The notes under the pieces are model-generated. The model made no database searches, was not told the origin of the DNA, and was given only the letters and a program-made list of their open reading frames with translations. A DNA stretch of 64,000 nt, taken from positions 62,001 to 126,000 of the forward strand of contig NZ_AUDQ01000003.1 of assembly GCF_000425545.1 (NCBI RefSeq), in the 5' to 3' direction. The stretch comes from Sporosarcina ureae DSM 2281. GTDB taxonomy: Bacteria; Bacillota; Bacilli; Bacillales_A; Planococcaceae. A program made the position numbers and the translations under genes. Shown here piece after piece: positions 54,300 through 63,920 of this stretch (positions are counted from its first letter, which is position 1; each line of letters begins with the position of its first letter).

Positions 54300-54323
54300 T
54301 TTTTTCTGAAAAAGCAGTATAAT
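54300..54323 (+). promoter_or_regulatory. CodY-like box and -10 of the ilvE promoter
   Basis: TTTTCTGAAAA at 54302-54312 matches the core of the CodY box AATTTTCWGAAAATT (all 11 central positions). A perfect TATAAT follows at 54318-54323. A CodY site between -35 and -10 would repress a branched-chain amino acid gene when isoleucine, leucine and valine are plentiful. The -35 hexamer is weak. Confidence 0.5.
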
Positions 54324-54380
54324 TACATTATTCGGAATTAAAGTTTTGGAATATTCTATATCTTAAGGGGTTTGATGATT

Positions 54381-55475
54381 ATGACGAGATTACCTATGCA
54401 AATTCAACTTGCACAAAATAAAAAAGAAAAGCCTGATCCTAGCACTCTAGTTTTTGGGAAATCATTTACAGACCACATGCTCATTATAGACTATGAGGAA
54501 GGCAAAGGTTGGCATAATCATCGCATTACTCCTTACGCTCCTTTAACACTAGATCCCGCTGCAATCGTTTTGCATTACGGACAAACGGTTTTTGAAGGGA
54601 TGAAGGCGTATCGATCTGAAGAAGGAACGATTCGTTTGTTCCGACCCGATCAAAATATGAAGCGCCTGAATTACTCACTTGACCGTCTATGTATGCCACG
54701 GATTGATGAAGAGAACGCATTGTACGCACTGAATCAGTTGCTGCAAATCGAGCAGGAATGGATTCCTACACTAGAAGGAACCTCATTATATATCCGCCCA
54801 TTTGTCATTGCAACAGAAGCATTCCTAGGTGTAGCACCAGCAAAGAGTTATCAGTTTTACATGATTCTGTCCCCTGTTGGCTCATACTACAAGGAGGGAA
54901 TTCATCCAGTAAAGATTCTCGTAGAAAATGAATTTGTCCGCGCTGCAAAAGGTGGAACGGGTAGCGCTAAAACTGCCGGTAACTACGCGTCCGCTTTAAA
55001 GGCGCAAGAGACAGCAGACAAACAAGGCTACTCCCAAGTTTTATGGCTCGATAGCGTAGAGCGTAAATATGTCGAAGAAGTTGGTAGTATGAATATCTTC
55101 TTCAAAATCAATGGTGAAGTCGTGACACCCGCAATCAACGGCAGCATTCTCGAAGGTATTACACGAAAATCAATCTTGCAGTTGCTACGACACTGGAATA
55201 TGCCAGTAGCAGAGCGTCAAATCTCGATGGATGAAATTCGATCTGCCTATGAAAGCGGAGAACTGGAAGAAGTATTCGGCACAGGTACAGCTGCTGTTAT
55301 TTCCCCCGTCGGTGAACTAAATTGGGATGGTTATAAAATGATTATCGCTAACGGCCAAACAGGCGAACTATCCACTCGTCTTTATGACACGTTAACGAAT
55401 ATCCAAACAGGTAAAGAAAAAGATCCATTTGATTGGGTATATGAAATCAAGAAACATGTAGCAAAGCTTGCCTAA
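54381..55475 (+). CDS. ilvE: Branched-chain amino acid aminotransferase
   Basis: PLP fold-IV aminotransferase, 364 aa in this reading. The Schiff-base Lys is in SAKTAGNYASALKAQ, about residue 197; FEGMKAYR, SLYIRPF and the EVFGTGTAAVISPVG phosphate cup are intact. It is the long (class II, YbgE-like) form. Start among TTG 54372, ATG 54375 and ATG 54381 is unclear; 54381 has the best spacing (10 bases) from AAGGGG. Confidence 0.93.
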   Translation: MTRLPMQIQLAQNKKEKPDPSTLVFGKSFTDHMLIIDYEEGKGWHNHRITPYAPLTLDPAAIVLHYGQTVFEGMKAYRSEEGTIRLFRPDQNMKRLNYSLDRLCMPRIDEENALYALNQLLQIEQEWIPTLEGTSLYIRPFVIATEAFLGVAPAKSYQFYMILSPVGSYYKEGIHPVKILVENEFVRAAKGGTGSAKTAGNYASALKAQETADKQGYSQVLWLDSVERKYVEEVGSMNIFFKINGEVVTPAINGSILEGITRKSILQLLRHWNMPVAERQISMDEIRSAYESGELEEVFGTGTAAVISPVGELNWDGYKMIIANGQTGELSTRLYDTLTNIQTGKEKDPFDWVYEIKKHVAKLA

Positions 55476-55483
55476 AACGACGA

Positions 55484-55530
55484 AAAATCCCCTGTTTTCC
55501 ATAATCGGAAAACAGGGGATTTTGTTTATA
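55484..55530. terminator. Bidirectional terminator between ilvE and the ABC operon
   Basis: Perfect stem AAAATCCCCTGTTTTCC/GGAAAACAGGGGATTTT with a 6-base loop. The two operons converge here; the stem overlaps the ATPase stop codon. Confidence 0.88.
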
Positions 55531-56323
55531 CAGAAAGTAAAGCTGCATCGCTAGTAAGTTGTTCTCCACGAATGCGTTGGAATTCATCCATCAATTTCGC
55601 AATCGTCAAGTGCTGTTTCTGCTCTTCTTCCACCTCTAGAATGATTTGCCCTTTATCCATCATGATCAAACGATTACCAAGATCGAGCGCCTGTTGCATG
55701 TTATGCGTTACCATCAACGTCGTCAGTTGATCTTTCTCAACTAAACGTTTCGTTAAATCGGTGATCAGCTCCGCGCGAGACGGATCAAGTGCAGCCGTAT
55801 GCTCGTCCAGCAACAATATAGAAGGCTGCGTAAAAGTTGCCATCAACAATGACAACGCTTGACGCTCACCACCTGACAGCAATCCTACATTCGCTGTCAT
55901 ACGATTTTCGAGATTTAAGTGCAATGTTTCAAGCGATGTGCGGAATAAATCTTTCCGTTTCTTATCTACTCCGCGATGCAATGAACGACGACGGTTGCGA
56001 GAATACGCCATCGCCAAATTCTCCTCAATTGTCATAGTAGGTGCTGTACCTGACATTGGATCTTGGAATACTCGCCCGATCATTTTAGAACGTTTGAATT
56101 CTGCTAAACGTGTGACGTCCTTGTTATCGATATAAATAGAACCAAAATCCGGTGTCAATGCGCCTGATATCATATTCATCATAGTGGATTTTCCTGCACC
56201 GTTACTTCCAATCACAGTAACGAAGTCACCCGGTTGTAAATGTAAGTTAATCTGGTCGAGCGCGACTTTTTCATCCGGAGTCGATTCATTAAAAATTTTA
56301 TTGACTTGATCCAGCTTCAACAA
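55526..56323 (-). CDS. ABC transporter ATP-binding protein (TrpZ-like system)
   Basis: 265-residue ATPase of an importer with the neighbouring permease and binding protein. Walker A GSNGAGKST, Q loop, signature LLSGGERQALSLL, Walker B ILLLDEHTAALDP and switch His in VTHNMQQAL. The DEHTAALDP form is typical of the LivG-like ATPases used by the ABC_sub_bind family. Its start overlaps the permease end by 26 bases. Confidence 0.88.
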   Translation of the reverse strand: MLKLDQVNKIFNESTPDEKVALDQINLHLQPGDFVTVIGSNGAGKSTMMNMISGALTPDFGSIYIDNKDVTRLAEFKRSKMIGRVFQDPMSGTAPTMTIEENLAMAYSRNRRRSLHRGVDKKRKDLFRTSLETLHLNLENRMTANVGLLSGGERQALSLLMATFTQPSILLLDEHTAALDPSRAELITDLTKRLVEKDQLTTLMVTHNMQQALDLGNRLIMMDKGQIILEVEEEQKQHLTIAKLMDEFQRIRGEQLTSDAALLSV

Positions 56324-57341
56324 CGCTATGACCTCCTTGTGATGACTTCATCGCCATTCGTTTAGCTTGTCTTTTCGCTTTACGTGCCTTTTCCCGTCTC
56401 TTTTCGAGAATCTGCGGAATAATCAATGCCGCGATGACGATGACTGCAGTGATCAATTTCATATCACCTGAATCGAGAATTTTCACGCGTAGCGATAGAC
56501 CGAGTACGATACGATAGATGACTGCACCGATAACTACTGCTAATGTGGTGCGGAAAATAGTTTTCGTTCCGAAGATTGCTTCACCGATAATAACAGAAGC
56601 CAACCCAATAATGATCATACCAATTCCCATGCCGTTATCTGCAAATTTTCCATACTGTGCAATTAACGAACCTGCGAAAGCTACCAGCGCGTTAGAAATT
56701 CCTAATCCAAGAATAACGAGAGTATCTGTATTGGCAGAGAAACTGCGAATCATTTTTTTATTATCGCCAGTTGCACGGATAGCCAAACCAACTTCGGTTT
56801 GCAAGAACCAGTCCGCAATGAATTTAATGATCACCACTACTAGAATCATCAAAACTACTGTTCCCCAAGTCGTTGGTAAATGCTCCAAGCCTAGTCCTGC
56901 TAAGAAGCCATTTATTGTTTCATCAATTCCAAGATTACTCCAGAAACCTTGGAACTTACTGAAAATCGTTTCTGAATTTAAAAGCGGAATATTTGGGCGG
57001 CCTACTGAGTTTTCAGAAGTCAGTCCCATTATCCGAAGGTTTATCGAGTAAAGAGCTATCATCATGAGAATTCCGGATAAAAGTGGATTGATTTTTCCTT
57101 TGGTATGTAATAAACCCGTTATACACCCAGCAAAAAAGCCGACCAAGATCGCGGTAAGTGTTGCAACAAGTGGATGATAGTCAAATACAATCATCGTAGC
57201 CGCTACTGCTGCACCTGTCACAAAACTTCCGTCCACTGTTAAATCTGGAAAATCAAGCACCCGGAATGTTAGATACACTCCGAGTGCCATGATCGCATAG
57301 ATGATACCCTGCTCAACTGAGCCAAATACAGCTGAAAACAT
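56298..57341 (-). CDS. ABC transporter permease (TrpY-like system)
   Basis: 347-residue permease of the branched-chain amino acid/monosaccharide permease type, eight or more helices, with VLDFPDLTVDGSFVTGAA and LGISNALVAFAGSLIAQYGKFADNGMG motifs. A basic, Lys/Arg-rich cytoplasmic tail ends the protein. Middle gene of the binding protein - permease - ATPase operon. Confidence 0.88.
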   Translation of the reverse strand: MFSAVFGSVEQGIIYAIMALGVYLTFRVLDFPDLTVDGSFVTGAAVAATMIVFDYHPLVATLTAILVGFFAGCITGLLHTKGKINPLLSGILMMIALYSINLRIMGLTSENSVGRPNIPLLNSETIFSKFQGFWSNLGIDETINGFLAGLGLEHLPTTWGTVVLMILVVVIIKFIADWFLQTEVGLAIRATGDNKKMIRSFSANTDTLVILGLGISNALVAFAGSLIAQYGKFADNGMGIGMIIIGLASVIIGEAIFGTKTIFRTTLAVVIGAVIYRIVLGLSLRVKILDSGDMKLITAVIVIAALIIPQILEKRREKARKAKRQAKRMAMKSSQGGHSVVEAGSSQ

Positions 57342-57364
57342 GCAAGATCATCTCCTAGTTTTAT

Positions 57365-58375
57365 TTATTTTGCAATCTCTGCATTCCAATCATCTTGAAT
57401 CTTTAAGCCGATTGCGTTTGCAGTCTCTTCATTCATCACTAACTTTAAGTTCTGTGGTAATTGAACAGGTAATGATTCAGGCGTTTCTTCACCCTTTAGA
57501 ATCTTTACTGCCATTTCACCCGCTTCATAGCCGATATCGTAGTACTCAAAGCCGTATGCTCCAAGTCCACCACGTTTCACAGAATCGAATTCACCAACCA
57601 TCATCGGAATCTTATTGTCGTTCGCAACAGAGATGACTGATTCCAGTGCGGATACTACTGTATTATCCGTGATGATATAGAATGAATCTACTGAACCAAT
57701 TAATGATTCAGCTGCTTGTTTTACATCTGCTGAAGTCGCAACTGATGCTTCTACCACTTCCATATCCATATCTGCTAAAATTTCTTTCACATGATCTACT
57801 TGTAAGCGGGAGTTTTGCTCTCCTGAGTTGAAGATCATTCCAACTTTTTTCGCACCTACATTTTCTTTCAAGAATTTCATTGTGTTCGGAATTGCATCCG
57901 GATGGTTGTCGGTTGTTCCAGTAACATTCCCACCTGGCTCTTCATTAGATGCAACAAGTTCTGCAGCTACTGCATCTGTAACAGACGTAAAGATGATTGG
58001 AATATCTTGTGTCGCACTAGCTGCTGCCTGTGCACTTGGTGTAGAGTTAGCAAATATTAGATCTACGCCTGCGCCTGCCAAGTTGTTCGCAATTGTTGAG
58101 TTGGAGCTATTATCATTTTGTGCATTTTGTTTATCATATTCTACATTCAATCCTGCATCTTCAATCGCCTTTTGGAACCCTTCAAACGCCGCATCCAAAG
58201 ACGGGTGTTCAACAATTTGTGTAACACCAATTGTATAATTTTCATCAGTGCTTGCTTTGTCATCATTTTTATCATCTGCTGCCGGATCAGATGACTCCTC
58301 TTTCCCACTACAAGCAGCTAGAATGAGCACGATACTGAATAGTGCAGCTACATAGGTCACCCAACGTTTCTTCAT
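57365..58375 (-). CDS. ABC transporter substrate-binding lipoprotein (ABC_sub_bind/TrpX family)
   Basis: 336-residue lipoprotein; lipobox LILAAC with Cys22. The two-lobed periplasmic-binding-like fold is clear (YTIGVTQIVEHPSLDAAFEGF, VDLIFANSTPSAQAAA, KKVGMIFNSGEQNS, GAYGFEYYDIGYEAG). The family includes streptococcal TrpX for tryptophan; other members take different ligands, so the substrate is open. Start ATG at 58375 follows GAGGGGG by 6 bases; the longer frame lacks a ribosome-binding site. Confidence 0.88.
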   Translation of the reverse strand: MKKRWVTYVAALFSIVLILAACSGKEESSDPAADDKNDDKASTDENYTIGVTQIVEHPSLDAAFEGFQKAIEDAGLNVEYDKQNAQNDNSSNSTIANNLAGAGVDLIFANSTPSAQAAASATQDIPIIFTSVTDAVAAELVASNEEPGGNVTGTTDNHPDAIPNTMKFLKENVGAKKVGMIFNSGEQNSRLQVDHVKEILADMDMEVVEASVATSADVKQAAESLIGSVDSFYIITDNTVVSALESVISVANDNKIPMMVGEFDSVKRGGLGAYGFEYYDIGYEAGEMAVKILKGEETPESLPVQLPQNLKLVMNEETANAIGLKIQDDWNAEIAK

Positions 58376-58421
58376 GTAAATCCCCCTCAACTATTATCTA
58401 TTACCCGTTCGACATATTCTG

Positions 58422-58454
58422 AAAGGGTAATAATTATACGTAATCGTACCCTTT
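58422..58454. promoter_or_regulatory. Inverted repeat around the -10 of the TrpX-like operon
   Basis: AAAGGGTA (58422-58429) and TACCCTTT (58447-58454) are perfect 8-bp arms with a 17-base centre that contains TATAAT on the minus strand (58433-58438), about 60 bases upstream of the lipoprotein start. A candidate operator; no known motif recognised. No T-box or riboswitch is seen in this 243-base gap. Confidence 0.4.
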
Positions 58455-58571
58455 ACAAAGTTATTCGTCAATGCATTATTCAATATTTTGCGTGAATTCT
58501 CACAAGTTAATGAACTATTAGATGAAATCTTTCATATATTACAACAATTTAGTTGGAAATTGTGCAATCTA

Positions 58572-58618
58572 TATAAAAAATAGCGATGCGAGTATTACAT
58601 TCGCATCACTATTTTTAG
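58572..58618 (-). terminator. Intrinsic terminator after the glnQ-like gene
   Basis: Minus-strand stem AAAAATAGTGATGCGA/TCGCATCGCTATTTTT (one G-T pair), TTTTTT tail, directly past the stop. Confidence 0.85.
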
Positions 58619-59368
58619 TTATTTACTTAACTCGTAATTCAGGAATCTCTTTGTGCGTATTTCTTTCGGTGATTTGATTACTTCATCTGGAGTACCTGAT
58701 TCGACGATCATTCCATCGTCCATGAAGATCACATGATTTGCGACATTACTTGCAAATTCCATTTCATGCGTCACCACAATCATCGTCATATGCTCTTCCG
58801 CAAGATTTCTCATTACTTGTAATACTTCTTTCGTCAATTGCGGATCCAAAGCGGAAGTCGGTTCATCGAATAATAATATATCCGGATCCATCATCAACGC
58901 TCTCGCAATTGCTACACGTTGTTTCTGGCCACCCGATAGTCTAGAAGGTAATTCATCTGCTTTTGAAGCCAATCCGACCTTTTCAAGTAACTCAATACTT
59001 CTATGCCCATAATCGCCAGCTTTTTCTTTCTTCACAAGTTTCGGTGCTAGTTCCAAGTTCTGCTTTACAGTTAAATGAGGAAATAGGTTAAATTGTTGAA
59101 ATACCATCCCCATTTTAGAATTGATTGTTTTACTATCGGCAGGATTTGTGTATATACCATCTTTCACAAGGTAATCCCCGTCAACTCTAATACTTCCGCC
59201 ACCAACTTGCTCCAATTGAATCAAACTTCTTAACATCGTACTTTTTCCAGAACCCGAAGGTCCGATAATTGCCATTACATCATTTTTTTGAACATCAAAC
59301 GATATATCCTTTAATACTTCCAATGGACCGAATGATTTCTGTAAGTTGCGTACTTCAATGAAAGACAT
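58619..59368 (-). CDS. Amino acid ABC transporter ATP-binding protein
   Basis: 249-residue polar amino acid ATPase (GlnQ class). Walker [11 protein letters not shown] loop FQQFNLFPH, signature [16 protein letters not shown], Walker [14 protein letters not shown], switch VVTHEMEFA. Third gene of a binding protein - permease - ATPase operon; 12 bases after the permease. Confidence 0.93.
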   Translation of the reverse strand: MSFIEVRNLQKSFGPLEVLKDISFDVQKNDVMAIIGPSGSGKSTMLRSLIQLEQVGGGSIRVDGDYLVKDGIYTNPADSKTINSKMGMVFQQFNLFPHLTVKQNLELAPKLVKKEKAGDYGHRSIELLEKVGLASKADELPSRLSGGQKQRVAIARALMMDPDILLFDEPTSALDPQLTKEVLQVMRNLAEEHMTMIVVTHEMEFASNVANHVIFMDDGMIVESGTPDEVIKSPKEIRTKRFLNYELSK

Positions 59369-59380
59369 AGTTTTCTCTCC

Positions 59381-60040
59381 TCAATCGTATTGCAGCTTTC
59401 TCTCTAAATACTTGAACACCACAGTCAATCCGAATGCTATTAGCAGGTAGATTCCCGCTGCAATGAAGAACGGAATGATTGTAAAGTCCCTGTTCACGAC
59501 TGTTTGCGCATAGTGCAGCAGTTCAGGAACAGCTACCGCATATAAAAGCGCCGTATCTTTTACTAAAGATACCGATTCATTTGCAATAGGTGGTAGCGTT
59601 ACACGAAACATCTGCGGCAAGATAACTCGCACAGTCGTTTGCCATTTCGATAAGCCGAGTACTTGAGAAGCCTCATATTGCCCTTTATCGATAGAGAGCA
59701 ATCCACCGCGGAATATTTCAGCGAAATACGCAGAATAGTTCAAAATGAATGCTATTGTAGCGGCGACAAAACGGTCAAAAACTAAATACTCACCAATTAC
59801 CGGCAGAAGTGGTAAACCAAATACAAAGAACAATAGCTGTAATAACAAAGGGGTCCCACGCATGACGTATATAAAGGTCTGCGCCAAATAAGAAATTGGT
59901 TTAATACTACTTCTTACGGCAAGTGTCAGCAAGAATCCGAGTGGAATGGATGAGACAATCGCTATTACAAATAATAGGACAGTCGCTTTAGCTCCTTCCA
60001 ACATAGGAATCAGCATGGACATAAAATATTCATAACTCAT
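59381..60040 (-). CDS. Amino acid ABC transporter permease
   Basis: 219-residue HisM/GlnP-type permease with five helices and the EAA loop EASQVLGLSKWQTTVRVILPQ that meets the ATPase. A single permease gene implies a homodimer. The ATG of MSYEYFMSM (GGAGG 9 bases upstream) is chosen over a start eight codons earlier. Confidence 0.91.
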   Translation of the reverse strand: MSYEYFMSMLIPMLEGAKATVLLFVIAIVSSIPLGFLLTLAVRSSIKPISYLAQTFIYVMRGTPLLLQLLFFVFGLPLLPVIGEYLVFDRFVAATIAFILNYSAYFAEIFRGGLLSIDKGQYEASQVLGLSKWQTTVRVILPQMFRVTLPPIANESVSLVKDTALLYAVAVPELLHYAQTVVNRDFTIIPFFIAAGIYLLIAFGLTVVFKYLERKLQYD

Positions 60041-60100
60041 TAGTAAATTCCTCCAAAAAACCATTCAAGGTTTTATGTACTTCTCTTACAATACAAATAC

Positions 60101-60130
60101 CAACGGAAGTCAGAATAGCAACTTCCGTTG
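60101..60130 (-). other. Intercistronic hairpin between binding-protein and permease genes
   Basis: Perfect 10-bp inverted repeat CAACGGAAGT/ACTTCCGTTG with a 10-base loop and no T-run. In ABC import operons such hairpins protect the upstream cistron and favour excess binding protein; that role is inferred. Confidence 0.6.
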
Positions 60131-60149
60131 ATATCATTTATTCTACTAC

Positions 60150-60953
60150 TCAGCGAAGAACTTTGTCTTCTCCGAACCATTCTGTGGAGATTTCAGCGGA
60201 AGTACCATCTTCATTCATAGTGTCCAACGCCTTTTGAAGTTTTTCAAGCAATTTTTCATTACCTTTCTTCACTCCAACGCCATACTCTTCGACTGCCAAT
60301 GATCCGTCAAGTTTCGTAAAGACGCCTTCTTCAGTTGTCATATAGTAATCAATGACGACTTCATCAAGTACAACTGCATCTAGACGACCTGTTTTTAAAT
60401 CTGTTAACGCTAGAACATTGTCCGCAAATTCTGTAATATTCTTTATTTTTTCATGGATTGGGTGGCTCTCTAGTGCTGGTCCAGCAGATGATAATGCTTG
60501 CACGCCTACCGTTTTTCCATCTAGATCTTCAATTGCTTTCACATCAGAATCTACTAACGTCACGACGACTTGATTATTATCCAAATAAGGCTTCGTGAAT
60601 AACACTTTCTCTTGACGCTCTTTTGTGATTGTATAGCCGTTCCAAATTAAATCGATTCGTCCACTGCTAAGTTCTGTTTCTTTCGTCTTCCAATCGATTG
60701 GTTGGAATTTTGCCGTAGCCCCCATATGCTCAGCCGCTGCTGTTGCCATGTCAATATCGAAACCGACTAAATTGTTTTTATCGTCACGAAATCCCATGGG
60801 TGCAAATTTGTCATCTACACCGATGATGATTTCCTTCGTTCCTTCTTTACCTGTGTCCGCTGTAGATTTTTCCCCGTCAGAAGACTTGTCCGAACATCCG
60901 GTCAACACAAGGAATAATACTGCAAATAATAAAGCGATAGTCGTCTTTTTCAA
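60150..60953 (-). CDS. Amino acid ABC transporter substrate-binding lipoprotein
   Basis: 267-residue family 3 solute-binding protein. Lipobox LVLTGC with Cys20, a Ser/Asp-rich linker, then IIIGVDDKFAPMGFRDDKNNLVGFDIDMA, ligand-site Arg in SSGRIDLIWNGYTITKERQE and LKTGRLDAVVLDE. Polar amino acid (or cystine-type) ligand likely; not more exactly known. First gene of its operon. Confidence 0.91.
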   Translation of the reverse strand: MKKTTIALLFAVLFLVLTGCSDKSSDGEKSTADTGKEGTKEIIIGVDDKFAPMGFRDDKNNLVGFDIDMATAAAEHMGATAKFQPIDWKTKETELSSGRIDLIWNGYTITKERQEKVLFTKPYLDNNQVVVTLVDSDVKAIEDLDGKTVGVQALSSAGPALESHPIHEKIKNITEFADNVLALTDLKTGRLDAVVLDEVVIDYYMTTEEGVFTKLDGSLAVEEYGVGVKKGNEKLLEKLQKALDTMNEDGTSAEISTEWFGEDKVLR

Positions 60954-61044
60954 TGATTTTCCTCTTTTCTCTACTCTTTAGTACGTTAATGAGTTAGTAT
61001 ACTATAAAAATAACATTAGATGCACGAAATGAAAAGTAGCAAAG

Positions 61045-61092
61045 TGAAAAAAACTGAAGGCAATCTCCATATTACTGGAGTTGTCTTCAGTC
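61045..61092 (-). terminator. Intrinsic terminator after spoVR
   Basis: Minus-strand stem CTGAAGACAACTCCA/TGGAGATTGCCTTCAG with two mismatches and a TTTTTTT tail, 30 bases past the spoVR stop. Confidence 0.82.
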
Positions 61093-61121
61093 CAAGAATA
61101 AGCTGTGTCTATTGTCTTTCG

Positions 61122-62513
61122 TTATTTACTTCTCCTAAACACTTTGTGTCCATCGTATGAAAAGACTAGAGGTTTATTCTCGAGTACCGTTTCGATATGC
61201 ACAATACGTCCCCAGAGTTGATGGATGTGGGGTAAAACATGTTCCAAATACAGTAAATCAAGTTCAGTGTCTTCGTAACGGTGAATAAGATACAATTCAC
61301 CATTACGCATGTAGTCACCATCGTCTACTACTATATAAGGAAAGCCACCGTTCACTCGCTGTCCAATTAGTTGATTCCGAACAGCGTCGGTCTGTTTGTC
61401 AGAAACTTTGTATTGGTCTTCCTGCTTTTGAAATACGTACAGATCCTCTTGTTTGATCAGATCATCCGTCAAGTAATTGCGGATGAAGGATGTGTCATTT
61501 TCAATTTCACGTGCTTCGAATATTTTTTCCCGCCCTGTCATCGCTTCCTCGCCACGTCCACTAGCTTCTTTAGCCAGTATGTCATAACGTTTCTCTATAT
61601 CTTCATACATTTTAACACCGAGATAATATGGATTAATTGAGGTCTTGGAAGGCTGCAGCACGCTGGCATTAAGTTTTGCGAACTCAATTGTCTCAGAAGG
61701 TGTTAAATCCATTTGGCGGAGGATGGTTTGATGCCAATAAGATGCCCAACCTTCATTCATAATTTTTGTCTCTAGCTGCGGCCAGAAATAGAGCATTTCC
61801 TCACGCAACATCGTCAAGATGTCTGCTTGCCATTCCGTTAGATTGCGACTGTTTTCAAGAATAAACAATAAGATATCTTTTTCCGGTTCTTTCGGATTCT
61901 TTTGGTGCATTTCAATCGCTTGCTGCCCAGGAATTGTTCGTTGATCTAGATCCCATAAATCTTCATATGCGGATCTTCGAGGTGGTCGGACAATAGAAGG
62001 TGATGGAATAATGTCCCGCATCATACTCGGATCCACATGTTCTTGAATGGCTAATACCGCATCAAGAAATGTTTCCACACATTTCTTACCATAGCGTACC
62101 TCATAGTCTACAATCCGTTCCGCTGTAGCGGCCATGCTTTCCACCATGTCTTTACGCGTCTTGGAGAAATAGATATTATTTTTGAAGAAATCACAATGTG
62201 CCAACACATGCGCAATAATTAATTTGTTTTGAATCAAACTATTTGTATTCAATAAAAATGCATAACACGGATTTGAATTTATCACTAACTCATAAATCTT
62301 GCTCAATCCAATATCATATTGCAGCTTCATCTTATGAAATTGTTTACCAAAACTCCAATGTGTGAAGCGTGTAGGCATTCCATAGGCACCAAACGTATAC
62401 AGTATGTCTGCCGGGCAAATCTCATAACGCATCTGATAAAAATCGAGTCCAAATCCACTGGCAATCTCCGTAATCTCATCAATTGCATAAGATAGTGCCT
62501 GTTGATCAGTCAG
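61122..62513 (-). CDS. spoVR: Stage V sporulation protein R
   Basis: SpoVR/YcgB-family protein, about 463 residues, linked to spore cortex formation. Conserved: [38 protein letters not shown] and [13 protein letters not shown]. Homologues have about 28 residues before MRYEICPA; these are encoded here ([18 protein letters not shown]) but the frame has no ATG, GTG or TTG ahead of that Met. CTG at 62513 lies 6 bases from a GGAGGG site, so CTG is the likely start. It overlaps the yhbH stop by four bases. Start at the internal ATG (62432) would lose conserved sequence. Confidence 0.9.
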   Translation of the reverse strand: MTDQQALSYAIDEITEIASGFGLDFYQMRYEICPADILYTFGAYGMPTRFTHWSFGKQFHKMKLQYDIGLSKIYELVINSNPCYAFLLNTNSLIQNKLIIAHVLAHCDFFKNNIYFSKTRKDMVESMAATAERIVDYEVRYGKKCVETFLDAVLAIQEHVDPSMMRDIIPSPSIVRPPRRSAYEDLWDLDQRTIPGQQAIEMHQKNPKEPEKDILLFILENSRNLTEWQADILTMLREEMLYFWPQLETKIMNEGWASYWHQTILRQMDLTPSETIEFAKLNASVLQPSKTSINPYYLGVKMYEDIEKRYDILAKEASGRGEEAMTGREKIFEAREIENDTSFIRNYLTDDLIKQEDLYVFQKQEDQYKVSDKQTDAVRNQLIGQRVNGGFPYIVVDDGDYMRNGELYLIHRYEDTELDLLYLEHVLPHIHQLWGRIVHIETVLENKPLVFSYDGHKVFRRSK

Positions 62514-63670
62514 CGTAATCCCTCCGTTCGCTTTTCGAAGAACTTCTTGAGAGCAAAGTAGACATCGCGATTTTTTTGCAAAATATAATAATTGAATTTG
62601 GGATGTTCAATTGATTTATACGCAGACATCAACGTAGACATTCTACGATGTTCATTGACTTCGGCATATCCAAACATGTTCGATATCGCCAATAATTCAT
62701 CCACGTGTTCTAAGCATTTCTTATTGTCACTCGTCATATTCTCTCCGTCCGAAAAATGTACTGGATAGATATTATAACTTGTTGGTGGATAGAATTCTTT
62801 AATAACTTCGAGCGCTTTACTGTAAGCAGATGAACACCTAGTTCCACCACTTTCTCCTTTGTTGAAGAAATTTTCCTCTGACACTACTTTCGCTTCCGTA
62901 TGATGCGCAATGAACTCAATTTCTACCGTTTCATACTTTGTCCGTAAAAACTTCGTCATCCAAAAGAAGAAACTTCGTGCCATATACTTCTCAAATTTCC
63001 CCATCGAACCACTCGTGTCCATCATGGCGATGACAACGGCTTTTGATTGTGGTTTTTCCACAGGATTCCATGTTTTAAAGCGTAGATCATCTTCCAGAAT
63101 CGGTGCGACCTCTGCTTTCCCATTCATCGCATTACGTTTAATCGCAGATAATAGAGTTCGTTTTTTATCAATATTACCGATTAACCCCTTTTTACGGATG
63201 TCTGTGAAATCAATGTTTTCAATCGTTGTTACGGATTGCTCTTTTTGTTCCAAGTCTGGTAGTTCCAATTCTTTAAAGAACATCTCTTCCAACTCTTCAA
63301 TCGAGACTTCAGTTTCATAGATATCCTGCCCTGGCTGATCACCTGCTTCTTTTCCTTTGCCTGGTTGTGCCTTCTTTTCTCCTTGCGCCACAACGTCTCC
63401 TACCGCACTATCCCCTTCACCTTGACCAACGTGCTTGGACTTTTCATGGTTGTAGCGAATTTTAAATTCATCTAATGAGCGAATTGGTATTTTGACCATG
63501 TCTTTTCCATTTGAAAGTATAATGTTTTCTTCACTAATTAAGTCGGGTAAGTTACTTTTTAACACTTCGTTTATTTTGTCTAAGTGGCGTTGCTGGTCCT
63601 GGTGGCCTTTGCGATGGAGAGACCAATTTTCTTCAGTGACAACGAATCGACTTTTCTGGTTTTCTTCCAC
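62510..63670 (-). CDS. yhbH: Sporulation protein YhbH (DUF444, VWA-like)
   Basis: 386-residue DUF444/YeaH-family protein with a C-terminal von Willebrand A-like domain; the MIDAS motif is MMDTSGSMG. It starts [22 protein letters not shown], the family signature, and has a central acidic, Gly-rich linker. In many bacteria it is clustered with prkA (yeaG) and spoVR (ycgB), as here. The start is GTG with GGCGGGG upstream. A sigma-E-like promoter is present. Confidence 0.93.
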   Translation of the reverse strand: MEENQKSRFVVTEENWSLHRKGHQDQQRHLDKINEVLKSNLPDLISEENIILSNGKDMVKIPIRSLDEFKIRYNHEKSKHVGQGEGDSAVGDVVAQGEKKAQPGKGKEAGDQPGQDIYETEVSIEELEEMFFKELELPDLEQKEQSVTTIENIDFTDIRKKGLIGNIDKKRTLLSAIKRNAMNGKAEVAPILEDDLRFKTWNPVEKPQSKAVVIAMMDTSGSMGKFEKYMARSFFFWMTKFLRTKYETVEIEFIAHHTEAKVVSEENFFNKGESGGTRCSSAYSKALEVIKEFYPPTSYNIYPVHFSDGENMTSDNKKCLEHVDELLAISNMFGYAEVNEHRRMSTLMSAYKSIEHPKFNYYILQKNRDVYFALKKFFEKRTEGLR

Positions 63671-63708
63671 TCGTATCCCCGCCTATCTTTCGAACAATTT
63701 GTTTCCTT

Positions 63709-63735
63709 ATCATATGCGATAGCTGATTGAATATT
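63709..63735 (-). promoter_or_regulatory. Possible sigma-E promoter of yhbH-spoVR
   Basis: Minus-strand AATATT (63730-63735) and CATATGAT (63709-63716), 13 bases between, resemble the sigma-E -35 and -10. A mother-cell promoter fits the family's role; the match is by eye. Confidence 0.4.
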
Positions 63736-63755
63736 GACAAAACGGTAACAAAACT

Positions 63756-63786
63756 AAAAAGAGACCTCATGATTTGAGGTCTCTTG
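63756..63786 (-). terminator. Intrinsic terminator after prkA
   Basis: Minus-strand stem AGAGACCTCA/TGAGGTCTCT with 5-base loop and TTTTTAG tail, about 135 bases past the prkA stop. The bases in between hold only a small TGCCT/AGGCA hairpin. Confidence 0.8.
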
Positions 63787-63920
63787 GTTTTGAATTTGAA
63801 CTAAAATACGTTACATCACAATGATAGTGCACATTGCATAACTACGTAGAAAATGCCTTACTTAGGCAGGAGTTGCAATCCCATCGTAGACACCACTTCT
63901 ATTCACATTTCTAATCTGAT

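Noticed and set aside
56518-57051. 177-codon open frame opposite the ABC permease
   Set aside because: Antisense shadow of a hydrophobic gene; composition (Ile, Thr, Pro) follows from the complement of permease codons.
58376-58618. Possible T-box leader upstream of the TrpX-like lipoprotein gene
   Set aside because: The conserved T-box sequence (AGGGTGGTACCGCG type) and specifier stem are absent.
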